Source: DATLXH01 sp035576005 (GTDB lineage Bacteria > Acidobacteriota > Thermoanaerobaculia > Gp7-AA8). Taken from it: DNA of 64,000 nucleotides. Where the stretch lies: positions 24,276 through 88,275 of the forward strand of contig DATLXH010000085.1 of assembly GCA_035576005.1 (NCBI GenBank), in the 5' to 3' direction. The position numbers were made by a program, and so were the translations under genes. The notes under the pieces were generated by a model. It had not been told where the DNA came from. It was given only the letters and a program-made list of their open reading frames with translations, and made no database searches. This document shows positions 8,201-15,260 of this stretch, in pieces. Within the stretch, counting starts at the first letter, position 1. Every line of letters starts with the position of its first letter.

Positions 8201-9093
8201 ATAGCGAGGGCCTGCTGCGCCGATCCGAGGGCTTCCGCAGCACGGTGCAAGAGCAGGAGCGCCGCGGCGCGGTGCTGTTGGATCCGATACCAGACATTTG
8301 CCGAGACGTCCCTGCCGCGCGCGTCGGCTTCGATCATCCCGACGAGCGAGAATGCGAGGCTGCCCTTCTCTTCCGCGAGGAGTCGGCGAGACAACGCCAG
8401 CTGCTGCATGACCGCTTCGTCCTTAGTCGGCGGCCGCACCGCAATCCCCTTCGCGACGAGGAGGTCTACGATGTCTTGGCGCGTGCGTCGAAGCCGCTTT
8501 GCGCAGAGTTGCGCCGCGTCGTTCGCGAGCACATCCCACGCGGCCTGCGCTTGCACAGGATCAACGAGGGCTTCTTCAAGGAGGTGTGTCGCAAACTTGC
8601 GTTCGGCATCCGCGGCGTTGTCGACGTCCAAGGTCTTCACGTACACGCGATGGAGAAACTGCGCTTCGTCACCGAGACTCGTAATGAGGTCGCGCAGATC
8701 CGACCCTAGCCGATCCGCACGGCCGCCGCGGTAACGCTCAAGATCCTGCGCGAATTCGACGCGCACGTTCCGGCTGCTCGTCAGGTCGACGGCGAGCACG
8801 ATCTTGGTCTCGGCATCGCCGCGCGCGCGGGTCCGCATGACGCCTACCGTCTCAGCGAGTTTCGCACCTCCCGTCAGGCCATGTTTCGCCTGGAGTTCCA
8901 CGGCGGGATGTCGGACACCGTATTCGATGCGCCCGTCATCCCCGGGGCCTTCCGTTTCGCCTGAAACGGCGACGGGGGTGTCGAGGAAGTGCTCGAACCA
9001 GTAGAGGGGTGCCTGTTTCAGGATGTGCGCGTAGATCACGGCGAGGACGCCAGCTTGGTATTTCGTGCCGGAGAATGTGGCGACGCCGCTCAT
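5203..9093 (-). CDS. Large conflict-system protein: PD-(D/E)XK-like nuclease, TPR repeats, GreAB-C-like and PIN-like domains
   Basis: A 1296-residue protein. The N-terminus (1-110; GTKYQAG, D52/D53, then E66-x-Q68-x-K70 in VELQAKHG) looks like a PD-(D/E)XK nuclease of the DUF4297/Cap4 kind. About 225-800 is a long array of TPR helices. About 810-880 (YVIYSEPP ... GYVGKRVGDVIV ... WTVEEI) resembles the GreA/GreB C-terminal domain. About 990-1150 is PIN-like, with acidic D1130-D1131 in ADDLGLRR, but the usual first Asp is Thr998, so the PIN site may be inactive. I recall TPR-GreAB_C-PIN proteins being predicted as prokaryotic conflict components. The upstream same-strand neighbour is the DUF262-HNH-HEPN gene. 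Domain calls are by eye. Confidence 0.7.
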   Translation of the reverse strand: MSGVATFSGTKYQAGVLAVIYAHILKQAPLYWFEHFLDTPVAVSGETEGPGDDGRIEYGVRHPAVELQAKHGLTGGAKLAETVGVMRTRARGDAETKIVLAVDLTSSRNVRVEFAQDLERYRGGRADRLGSDLRDLITSLGDEAQFLHRVYVKTLDVDNAADAERKFATHLLEEALVDPVQAQAAWDVLANDAAQLCAKRLRRTRQDIVDLLVAKGIAVRPPTKDEAVMQQLALSRRLLAEEKGSLAFSLVGMIEADARGRDVSANVWYRIQQHRAAALLLLHRAAEALGSAQQALAIDPKGIHALLTSSHAAVELGDLAAAQDFLARALGVDANNADVWSAKVQVDAMQGVAPVAPPASLADSDAYQLGLAQIAANSGDWTEVARITRRLIAVGKRDGKILFLLAMALAVLGEQEGSAAYRAEAEAISSEALAGLADEHPFTVRFLTMRAELRRERGDNDGCGEDLDRARELNDRDPDALGRLAQAQLRSGNAAYAAQTLATKEAEEYPMLLLTRAQAYLRLNDLAHARQDLDAAVARVADAPDPDACRLYAAETAVLMKDIELAERVLDEIAKDGFAPEMRARLRGRIAFMRRDAVAMEAAFREAAERAPGLRVKFFSELAQRLLRLDADGQAVAVFDEIGLDALPPELHDDYAGALVASHDLVRAAKIVEDALTAATTPEWALRIAAEIAARRGDASGAIELLKRVAALHPDDFHITFELARRLLLMRQRDAAMPYIDALAAQGSTLDPPRKINLAHLLKEVGRGEEAITIGFSAYRAAPQDAAMHRAFWKLLLLDRQPMQHPGVVTADTYVKLRGDDGEEREYVIYSEPPIDPRSNEMLLSQAETAGYVGKRVGDVIVRSAGTWAKKRWTVEEILPAVVYVFRDIMAEYEKRFEGEPFFVRIFKMPDQPSVRDFAPIVSQLHARKTRAEAIFKIYRENTLPLGFAAEMLGVSVAEAMAGAMTADLGPLAVEWFDVEGHEASCAVARSVTVLVLTRSALETLVELELLEGVRTQFMLVAPHSLLVALERDLLDTEEKYASGQRTLSSGETGLRADEIPAGDPSLRAAADRARKIFEWTRANVRAEFRPLETIHAPSSEEERARQTIGSDSIDAVQLTQHLGAVMLADDLGLRRFVPRGGRGHSLSTVSLLPALAIRGVITANQRDRLLLRLLERRYILILPTRSLLTAALHPSLGSSAIAREAFALLGGPALDLPSAAAVAAEVLRDTALAPLYVADISHTVTLALDGMSRRWPPTMCGYALANAAAIQLALLPLQLKEVRRTITAHVKRASE

Positions 9094-9402
9094 GCGTGCA
9101 TGATGCCTTTCTGCGCGATGACGGTAAAGCCTCGCCTTTGGACGTGAAGCCGCTCCTTTGTCGGCAACTCAGCGCCGTCGCCGCGCGCACGGCGGCTCAG
9201 TTCGTGGAACCCACAGTAGAAGCACGAGGGCAACGTTTGCGCCTCATCGAAGCGCACGACGCGGAATCGCGCGACGAAGCGACGTCACCAGCGCGGAATC
9301 CGCGGTCCAGCGCGCGCGGACCGAGCGGGCGGCGATGGCATCGCGCGCTGGTCGATAAAGTGCTGGAGACCCCAGCGCGATCGTTCACGTGCAGAACTCC
9401 CG
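9094..9402. other. Intergenic region between the two large conflict genes
   Basis: A 309-base gap with no convincing gene on either strand. It is GC-rich and contains a small hairpin (GGTCC at 9304-9308 with GGACC at 9318-9322). The length suggests the TPR gene may have its own promoter here, but I see no clear -35/-10 pair. Confidence 0.6.
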
Positions 9403-11646
9403 TCAGCTCGCGACCGTTGCTCGGCGCTTCAGCACTTGCTCGAACCACAGCAGCGCCGCCTCGCCTTCCTTCTGTGTCACTTGATCGACCGTGCGGCTGT
9501 GGCGGATGCCGTTGCGGAGTTCAGCGAGCTTGTCGAGCTTCGCAACGAGCGTCTCTTTGTTTGCGAACACGTATTCGAACTTCGCCCAGAGTGCCTTTGA
9601 GGTGATGGTGTCCTGCAGCTCACGCAGGTCGAAATACTCCAGTCGTCCGGCGAGAGTCGCGTAGCGCTCAGCATCCATCGCCGCATTCTTCTTCATCGCG
9701 CGGCCGATCCGCTCGTCGATTTTCGCGATCACGTGCTGCGGGAGCTCGGTCGTGTCCCCGGACAGCACCGCGTTCACGACATCCCGGAGAGCGAGTTCCG
9801 TGAGCTCCACCTTCTCATCGAGATCCCGGAGCGCTACCGGGAGGTCGATGCGTTCCTTGATGAGCAGATCCAGGATCGCTTCCTGGAGCGTCCTCTGCCG
9901 CTCCGTGATGAACGCTTCGTAGTCCTCCGCGGTGAACGGACTCCGTAGAAGGATATTGAACGCCACGTGTGAAATGAAGTGTGATTCGAAGATCGCCCGT
10001 ACCCGGGTTTCCCCGTTCGCGGTGATGAGTTCCGGCAGATACGCGTTCGGGAGGCGGTCACTGATGACATTCCGGTTCGTGTTCGAGGTGAGTGGCGTCC
10101 GATTAAGGATGGTGTGGATGTTCACGCTTTTCAGCTTCGCGCCCCAGGACGCCGGCACGATGTGGTGATCATCGAGATCGTCGAGCTGCGGGACCGTCCC
10201 GGTCGTCCAGTCGCGCGCGCCTTTGATCACGAGCAGATTGAAAATCCCGTTGTAGACGGACGACCCGCGCTTCGTCTCCTTCCGCAGATCGATCGAGCGG
10301 AAGCGGTCTTCGAACTCCTTCACCCCGGCCGGCGTCGCGGCGTCATCATCGAACCACCCCCGAACATCGAGGAAGTCGCGCGAGCTCGTGGATTCGACGG
10401 ACCCCGAATACCGGTTCATGAACACCGATGCCCAGTACCAATGTCGAATCTTGCGTTGCGCGTCGAGCTGACGCTCCGGCGGAAGCGTCTTCGCGTACGC
10501 CTGGAGCGCACCGAACGCGGGGAGGATGGAGACGTACGGAAGATACTTCGAGGAGATCGCACCAAACTCCTGCGGATGGCGGAGAACCTTGATCGCCGCT
10601 TCAAGCGCATTCACTGCCTGAACCCACAGCTGCTGGAACTCCTCCACATCTTGGATGAGCACTTCCCTCCTGCGTGTGCCGTCAGGATCGCGCACCTGCT
10701 TCTCCTGCCCGGGGAGCAGGTAGTAGAGGTACTTCGGGGAGCAGTACGTCTGCCGCAGGATCGACATGATCTGGAGGATGTAGACGTTGAGCTTCTCGCT
10801 CTCGACGAACGCGAGGCGCGATGCGGCGTCTCTCCACAGCTGCTTCAGCTTGAGGCCCTTCGGCTTGAGCAGCGCGTTCACGAGATCGAAGACGTCGAGC
10901 CGCACGCCCTTGCTGTTGATCTGCGTGAAGATGTCGCAGACCTTGTCGACCGCGAGGTCTTTATCAAGTTCGATGAACGAAATCTGGTACTGCTCGGTGA
11001 TGCCCTTCAGGAGCTCCCCGAAATTTTCGGCGTTCTCAGCGTAGCGTCGTGCTGCTTCCTCCTTCTCGGTCTCGCCTGCCGCCTGCGCCTTGTCCGCAGC
11101 GTCCTTCCAGTACTGGCCGTAGCCCTGCGCCCAGGTCGGCAGAGCCCATCCGCCCGCGCCGATCACCGAAAGAGGAAAGATGTGAGATTCGAACTGGAGC
11201 TTCTGCTTCGACAGGATCTTTGACCAGTAGCTCTGAAGCCACACGTACTCGAATGCGAGGTCGTATTCCTCGTCCATGAATTTGGCGACGTTCACGAAGT
11301 AGAGGAAGCGGTTCGTCCGGTTCGGGAGCGGCTTGTCAGGCGCGACGAAGGCGTAGTACATCGCCGTGAGCCGCTGCTGCCCATCGAGCACGATGTACTC
11401 AGGCTTCCCGCCGATGTGGCCGTACACGGGCTCGCAGGAGAGCGCCTCAAAGTTCTCCTTCTTGCCCTTCCAGAGGAGGAGGCTGCCGATGTAGTAGTCG
11501 AGGAAGATCGAGCGCATCAGGTCGCGAATGTCCCAGGGCTTCCACTCGAACTCGCGCTGGAAGTCCGGGATTACGTATCGGCCCTCTTTCAAGCGCGAGA
11601 TGAGCGTGTTGAGGCTGACGTGGTCCGGCTTCTGTGCGTCTTTCAT
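9403..11646 (-). CDS. DUF262 (GmrSD-like) protein with HNH and C-terminal HEPN-like motif
   Basis: A 747-residue protein. The N-terminal DUF262 domain (about 8-200) shows YVIPDFQREFEW and DGQQRL (88-93), the ParB/Srx-like NTPase motif of GmrS and related type IV restriction proteins. A later HNH-type segment has DDHHIVP with H494/H495 followed by LNRTPLTSNTNRNVIS. The last 40 residues contain LRNGIRHSR (R711-N712-x3-H716), the Rx4H pattern of HEPN ribonucleases. So DNA-targeting and RNA-cleaving modules may be joined. The start at MKDAQKPDHV is chosen because the 55 residues upstream in frame look non-coding. Probably acts with the downstream TPR gene. HEPN is an inference from the motif. Confidence 0.75.
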   Translation of the reverse strand: MKDAQKPDHVSLNTLISRLKEGRYVIPDFQREFEWKPWDIRDLMRSIFLDYYIGSLLLWKGKKENFEALSCEPVYGHIGGKPEYIVLDGQQRLTAMYYAFVAPDKPLPNRTNRFLYFVNVAKFMDEEYDLAFEYVWLQSYWSKILSKQKLQFESHIFPLSVIGAGGWALPTWAQGYGQYWKDAADKAQAAGETEKEEAARRYAENAENFGELLKGITEQYQISFIELDKDLAVDKVCDIFTQINSKGVRLDVFDLVNALLKPKGLKLKQLWRDAASRLAFVESEKLNVYILQIMSILRQTYCSPKYLYYLLPGQEKQVRDPDGTRRREVLIQDVEEFQQLWVQAVNALEAAIKVLRHPQEFGAISSKYLPYVSILPAFGALQAYAKTLPPERQLDAQRKIRHWYWASVFMNRYSGSVESTSSRDFLDVRGWFDDDAATPAGVKEFEDRFRSIDLRKETKRGSSVYNGIFNLLVIKGARDWTTGTVPQLDDLDDHHIVPASWGAKLKSVNIHTILNRTPLTSNTNRNVISDRLPNAYLPELITANGETRVRAIFESHFISHVAFNILLRSPFTAEDYEAFITERQRTLQEAILDLLIKERIDLPVALRDLDEKVELTELALRDVVNAVLSGDTTELPQHVIAKIDERIGRAMKKNAAMDAERYATLAGRLEYFDLRELQDTITSKALWAKFEYVFANKETLVAKLDKLAELRNGIRHSRTVDQVTQKEGEAALLWFEQVLKRRATVAS

Positions 11647-11788
11647 GGAGGTAGCTCGCTTTAGGTGTCTATGCTGTGCGGAGACAGCTTGCGACGAAGA
11701 GATGCCGCAATACAAGAAGATCTCCGCAAACGGGTCCCGCGTTGCCGTCCTCGCTGGTCGCGGTACGCACGAGATAGCGGCGGTCTGT

Positions 11789-11821
11789 GGCCATTGGGGC
11801 CAGGCCTTCAAATTCCACGCT
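11789..11821 (+). repeat. Degenerate repeat related to 13689-13718
   Basis: The sequence CCATTGGGGCCAGGCCTTCA and what follows matches CCATTGGGGCCCGGACTTCA near 13691 over about 31 bases with a handful of differences. The two copies bracket the higBA locus. The rest of the 11647-11917 gap is AT-rich and holds no gene I can support. Confidence 0.55.
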
Positions 11822-11917
11822 CAAAAAATTGATCCTCGATACTCCGAAAGTTGAATTCTGATTGAATTTAATCTCATCTGTTCTTCACCATTTGAAGCTC
11901 AAACATTATCGATTTCA

Positions 11918-13000
11918 CTAGAAGGAAATCTTCCTCTTCAAATCATGCGCAAAGCTGAACGCGACGCGTCGTTCGTGTTGAAGACGTCCAACAACGACAC
12001 CGGGGGCGATGGTCACTTGCGAGGCGAAGAGCCTTATGCTTCGCTTTGTGAACGCTCTCGCTTCGACGAACCCCTTCCAGGCGGCGGGTGGAATGAGGAC
12101 GTCGGCAGCGAACTGGTTCGCCTCGGCCTCCTCGTCGTTCTGTATCCCACCGTCCGCGTCGATGTAGACCTTCCTGCGGGCGTGTTTGAGCAGATGCGCA
12201 GCCTCGTGAAAGAAGGTGAACCAGAAGTGATCGTCGGACCCGTGGCGCACGCTGAGCTGGATGAGCGCCTTCGTGGGCGACAGCCAGCGGGCTGCTCCCG
12301 ACAAATGCGTCCCCGGCAGTTCCTTCACGAAGACCAGTGCCACTCCCGCACTGGCGCACAACTGGACGAGTCGCGCCGCAAAGTCGTCCGGCATTTCGCC
12401 ACATAGTCGGCGTGCTTTGGCGAGGACCTGGCGAAACTTCGTTTCATCGAACGGAGCGCAGTGGATCTGATCTGCGTCGAGATGACCTTTGCGGAGCCAT
12501 GCGCCCACGGCGATCGGATTGGCCTCGAAGGCGCTCGATTGCCGGAAACGGGCATCGTGCCGGCGGTTCTCCAGCGCATCGATCGAGGCGACGCCGAAGA
12601 ACGACAACACCCGTTCGAGCTTCTTCGCCCTGGTCTTCTCAACAGGGATCCACTCGAGCTTCTCCATCGCCCGTGTCGGAACCTCGCGGATTCGCGCCGC
12701 GACTTTCTCGAGTTGCGCGTCGTGAACCCGCCGCGCCAGAAACTCCCGATACTGCGCCTCGCGGTTGTTCCAGAACGAGGCCGGAGCACCGAAGACCCGC
12801 TCGAGCTGAATCGCTGTCTCGGGAGTGATCGCTGCCTTCCCTTTGACAATTTCGTTAATCGTCTTCAAAGGCCGGTCGGTGCGATTTGCCAGTTCCGCCT
12901 GCGACATCCCGCGCTCCTCCAGCAGATCGAGGAGCGTGGCTCCCGGAGGGGAGACTGCATCAGGTTCATAGTCGTTTCGTCGCATATCTAGCCTTCTCAT
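11918..13000 (-). CDS. HigA-type antitoxin fused to an ImmA/IrrE metallopeptidase domain
   Basis: A 360-residue protein. Residues about 20-75 (LLEERGMSQAELANRT ... TINEIVKGKAAITPETAI) form an XRE/HigA helix-turn-helix. The C-terminal half is an ImmA/IrrE zinc peptidase with HEAAH (H265, E266, H269) and a downstream acidic segment. The ATG at 13000 overlaps the TGA of higB (ATGA), which decides this start over the Met five residues later. It should bind and repress its own promoter and neutralise HigB; the peptidase domain may allow regulated self- or partner cleavage. That last point is inference from the family. Confidence 0.88.
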   Translation of the reverse strand: MRRLDMRRNDYEPDAVSPPGATLLDLLEERGMSQAELANRTDRPLKTINEIVKGKAAITPETAIQLERVFGAPASFWNNREAQYREFLARRVHDAQLEKVAARIREVPTRAMEKLEWIPVEKTRAKKLERVLSFFGVASIDALENRRHDARFRQSSAFEANPIAVGAWLRKGHLDADQIHCAPFDETKFRQVLAKARRLCGEMPDDFAARLVQLCASAGVALVFVKELPGTHLSGAARWLSPTKALIQLSVRHGSDDHFWFTFFHEAAHLLKHARRKVYIDADGGIQNDEEAEANQFAADVLIPPAAWKGFVEARAFTKRSIRLFASQVTIAPGVVVGRLQHERRVAFSFAHDLKRKISF

Positions 13001-13329
13001 TTACCGTGGTAATCAACGATCTCAGTAATCTCAACGGCCGTGACGCTCGACCAATCGAGCCCGCCCGCTGATCGCTCCGTACCGCCGACAGGCATCAGAA
13101 CAAGCCGCTTCGGATGCTCGAGGTCGAGGGCAAACTCCCCTGCCCGCTCGCCTGTTAGTTCATGACAGCGTCCCGGTAGATGACGCATGTCTTCGAGGCT
13201 GATGGCGGCTCTCAAGTCATCCATCCGCTTCCGAAGCAGGGAGGCGCATCTGACTCCCAGGGCTCTGCGCGACGCCTTTGATACATTGCACAGCTCCTGG
13301 AGTTGCCGGTTGCGAAAGACAATGTCCAT
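12997..13329 (-). CDS. higB: HigB/RelE family toxin
   Basis: A 110-residue RelE-superfamily protein. MDIVFRNRQLQELC at the start, a helical middle, then LPGRCHELTGERAGEFALDL and a C-terminal strand VTAVEITEIVDYHGK, matching host-inhibition-of-growth (HigB) killer proteins, which cleave mRNA at the ribosome. It precedes higA, the usual HigBA order, and overlaps it by four bases. A palindromic operator lies 16 bases upstream of its start. Confidence 0.85.
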   Translation of the reverse strand: MDIVFRNRQLQELCNVSKASRRALGVRCASLLRKRMDDLRAAISLEDMRHLPGRCHELTGERAGEFALDLEHPKRLVLMPVGGTERSAGGLDWSSVTAVEITEIVDYHGK

Positions 13330-13344
13330 GCCTCGTCATTTACG

Positions 13345-13361
13345 TTAACCTATCAGGTTAA
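13345..13361. promoter_or_regulatory. Palindromic operator upstream of higBA
   Basis: TTAACCTATCAGGTTAA is a perfect inverted repeat (7-bp arms, 3-bp centre). It lies 16 bases before the higB start and overlaps the likely -10 region, placed as expected for HigA autorepression. Confidence 0.75.
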
Positions 13362-13563
13362 TACAAAATTTTTCAATGTCAATCTCTACCGGTGAAGTGT
13401 GTAATGGGGCGGTCTCGTTTGGGTCCAGAACGTCCCGGTACGTTCCATCGAAGCAGATTTGACACGTCATGTTCTGTGACTCGGGGGTCATCTCCGCTTC
13501 CCATATTTTTCCGATGAAAGCCAGCGCTCTGGCGATCACCTCCGCGGGACTGGCAAGCTCCAT
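13345..13563 (-). CDS. Hypothetical small protein (doubtful)
   Basis: A 72-residue frame from ATG 13563 (MELASPAEVIARALAFIGK) with a CQIC pair. The composition is protein-like, but the frame ends inside the higBA operator and no family is recognised. It may be chance. The flanking 13564-13904 stretch contains a hairpin repeat and a degenerate repeat but no gene I can support. Confidence 0.2.
   Translation of the reverse strand: MELASPAEVIARALAFIGKIWEAEMTPESQNMTCQICFDGTYRDVLDPNETAPLHTSPVEIDIEKFCINLIG
13355..13382 (-). promoter_or_regulatory. Possible higBA promoter
   Basis: On the minus strand a consensus -35 TTGACA (13382-13377) is followed after 16 bases by a weak -10 TAACCT (13360-13355). 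The -10 lies in the palindrome, so bound HigA would block it. Confidence 0.5.
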
Positions 13564-13607
13564 CGCGAGACTGTTACGCCCCTCACCCTGCTGCGCTTCG
13601 CTTGCTT

Positions 13608-13630
13608 CCCTCTCCCCGCCGGGGAGAGGG
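13608..13630. repeat. Short hairpin repeat, copy 1
   Basis: A 23-base palindrome with arms CCCTCTCCCC / GGGGAGAGGG. The same palindrome occurs at 18865-18887 and a variant at 35317-35337. Here it is part of a longer repeat that reads CCCCTCACCCTG upstream. It is the type of small dispersed hairpin seen in many GC-rich genomes. Confidence 0.8.
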
Positions 13631-13688
13631 AGACCGCAGCTCCGCTGCGCAGTTACGGACAAGAGTGTCGTCTTACACCGCCACGCCA

Positions 13689-13718
13689 ACCATTGGGGCC
13701 CGGACTTCAGATTCCACC
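13689..13718 (+). repeat. Degenerate repeat related to 11789-11821
   Basis: Contains CCATTGGGGCCCGGACTTCA; about 24 of 31 bases agree with the copy at 11789. Origin unknown; it may be a remnant of a mobile-element end. Confidence 0.55.
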
Positions 13719-13904
13719 CTCGCCGATAGGGATATCCGTCCAGGCACGTCGATTTGATGGTTGCGAACTTTGAAGGACTGGCCCTCTCGGTTCCCGGCGC
13801 TGGAGCCGGTACGAATAAGATCGTTCCTGAAACGCGTCTGACCCAGGTCTGCCCTGTCAGCGCATACAGACAGGAGTATCTGTCCTACATCGGTGCTCGG
13901 AAGC

Positions 13905-14408
13905 TCAGCCTGGTGAGTTGTGGTCATCCTCCGCGATCCGCAATCTCAGGAACTGAACATCGGCTGCGTCGCTCGGTCTCACCGTCCGTTTGGTATCGAT
14001 CAGCAGCTCCTTTGCGGCGACCGGAACGGGAACACCTCCGATTGTGATCGTTTCGATACGCATCGAGGCTTCCTCGTATCGAATGCCGCACGCGGCCTGC
14101 ATGAGATCAACCACGATCTCGTCGGCGATTCTGACCACCTGGTACTTTTCAATCTCATCATCAGCAATCAGAGCGATGGCATTGTCGGGGAGTGTGGCCA
14201 TGGCCCGCTTGAGCCGTCGTACATTATCGACGGACGTGTCGACGAGCAGATCAATGTCTTTGGTCGCCCGCACAAAGCCGTGCAGGATGACGGCGAAACC
14301 GCCGATGAGAATGTAGCGGACGCTCTCTCGATTCAGCGCTTCGCAGAGCGAAACGAGGTCTTCGAGCTCAGGCGCGCGTGAGTAGCCGCGATCGTCCTGA
14401 TCATCCAC
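13905..14408 (-). CDS. Nucleotidyltransferase (MNT/AbiEii-like) of a toxin-antitoxin type module
   Basis: A 167-residue minimal nucleotidyltransferase. GGFAVILHGFVRATKDIDLL gives the conserved GG (36-37) and the metal-binding pair D51-x-D53; a third acidic residue lies in the DEIVVDLMQAACG strand. Such proteins add nucleotides to a partner protein or tRNA and are found in AbiEii and MNT-HEPN toxin systems. The start overlaps the upstream small gene by 76 bases, which is unusually long; no alternative in-frame start was found before the conserved core. Confidence 0.8.
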   Translation of the reverse strand: MDDQDDRGYSRAPELEDLVSLCEALNRESVRYILIGGFAVILHGFVRATKDIDLLVDTSVDNVRRLKRAMATLPDNAIALIADDEIEKYQVVRIADEIVVDLMQAACGIRYEEASMRIETITIGGVPVPVAAKELLIDTKRTVRPSDAADVQFLRLRIAEDDHNSPG

Positions 14409-14494
14409 TCGTCTGCCTCCTGGTGGTCATGAAAGCGGTAGACACCACGGGGAATCAGTCCTGGTCCGCGCAGACGATTCATGGTCCGCTGCAT
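14333..14494 (-). CDS. Small partner protein of the nucleotidyltransferase
   Basis: A 53-residue protein (MQRTMNRLRGPGLIPRGVYRF, then HQEADEWMIRTIAATHARLS). I recall short proteins with this RGVYRF...EADEWM pattern encoded just ahead of MNT-type nucleotidyltransferases, so this is probably the antitoxin-like partner. The start could also be ATG 14482 or GTG 14551; none has a strong ribosome site. Its last 76 bases overlap the start of the nucleotidyltransferase in another frame. Confidence 0.6.
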   Translation of the reverse strand: MQRTMNRLRGPGLIPRGVYRFHDHQEADEWMIRTIAATHARLSSKTSFRSAKR

Positions 14495-14619
14495 GATGGC
14501 AGCGTCGCCGATCGAATCTTCCCCCTCGGGTCGTCGCGAAACACGTTTCACAAAACGATCCTAGCACGCTTGCTGACAGGTCTATCCGGACGCGTTGCCT
14601 TTCAAGTTCTGGAGGGCCT

Positions 14620-14648
14620 GGCCACCGGCAGCTTCGCTGCCGGTGGCC
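14620..14648. terminator. Strong hairpin, possible terminator
   Basis: A perfect 13-bp stem (GGCCACCGGCAGC / GCTGCCGGTGGCC) with a TTC loop lies 12 bases beyond the minus-strand gene ending at 14661. It has no clear T tract on either side, so it may act as an RNA-end stabiliser or a Rho-independent terminator of weak form. Confidence 0.5.
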
Positions 14649-14660
14649 TTGACTCAGATC

Positions 14661-15260
14661 CTATTGTCCCTTCTCCAGGAATTCCGCGTTCGCGATCAGA
14701 CGATTGGCCCAGAGCTCGGAGATCTTCTTCCCACGCTGCGCACGTACGTGATTCATGAACGCCTTCAGGGATTCTTTCTTCGCTTCCTCCGGCTTCGAAA
14801 GTTGCGCTGAGAGCGACTCGTAGGTTCCGTCCTTTTCGATTGCCCCTTCCGCGTAAGCCCGGTCCAGTAGCCGTCGCAGACCTGCCAGCGTCGCTTCGAT
14901 TTTAACTGTGTCCGACTGGGTTCGATCGCCCGTTTCTGCACGGAGCCAGCCGTACATGCTGGTGTCCCACGCGAACGAGCTCGACGCCATATCCGCGATG
15001 AGAATGCGGGTGCTTCCGAAATCATGAGCGGCAATCGTCGGGCCGAAAGTTCGCCAGAATCGATCCCTCGAAAGCGATCCGCTGATCTCATGGTTGCCGG
15101 CGGCGACGAATGTTGGAATGGAAGTGCTGGCTAGTGCGGCAGAGGCTCGATCGTAGTTGAGCTGCTGATCGTTCTCGACTATGTCACCACCGAAAATCAG
15201 AAGATTCGAACGATTCGTTTTCTCCCGGGAGAGGTGCTCGGCGAAACGATGAAACTCCAC
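14661..15260 (-). pseudogene. Fragment: metallophosphoesterase core plus FIMAH-type C-terminus
   Basis: The frame (199 codons from GTG 15260) starts inside a calcineurin-like phosphoesterase: LLIFGGDIVEND holds the second metal motif (GD) and AAGNHEIS the third (GNHE). The first D-x-H motif is missing at the N-terminus, and after about residue 95 the phosphoesterase breaks off without its C-terminal HxH motif. The remainder (LRRLLDRAY ... LKAFMNHVRAQRGKKIS) resembles a FIMAH domain. It overlaps the end of the upstream glycosidase in a different frame, so it looks like the displaced C-terminal part of one ancestral fusion gene. Confidence 0.65.

Noticed and set aside
5806..8734. Several plus-strand open frames of 150-265 codons
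   Set aside because: They are antisense to the large TPR protein, Arg/Ser/Ala-rich and lack ribosome sites or family motifs.
10114..11223. A 369-codon plus-strand frame opposite the DUF262 gene
   Set aside because: Antisense to a protein with recognisable DUF262 and HNH motifs; its translation shows no domain.
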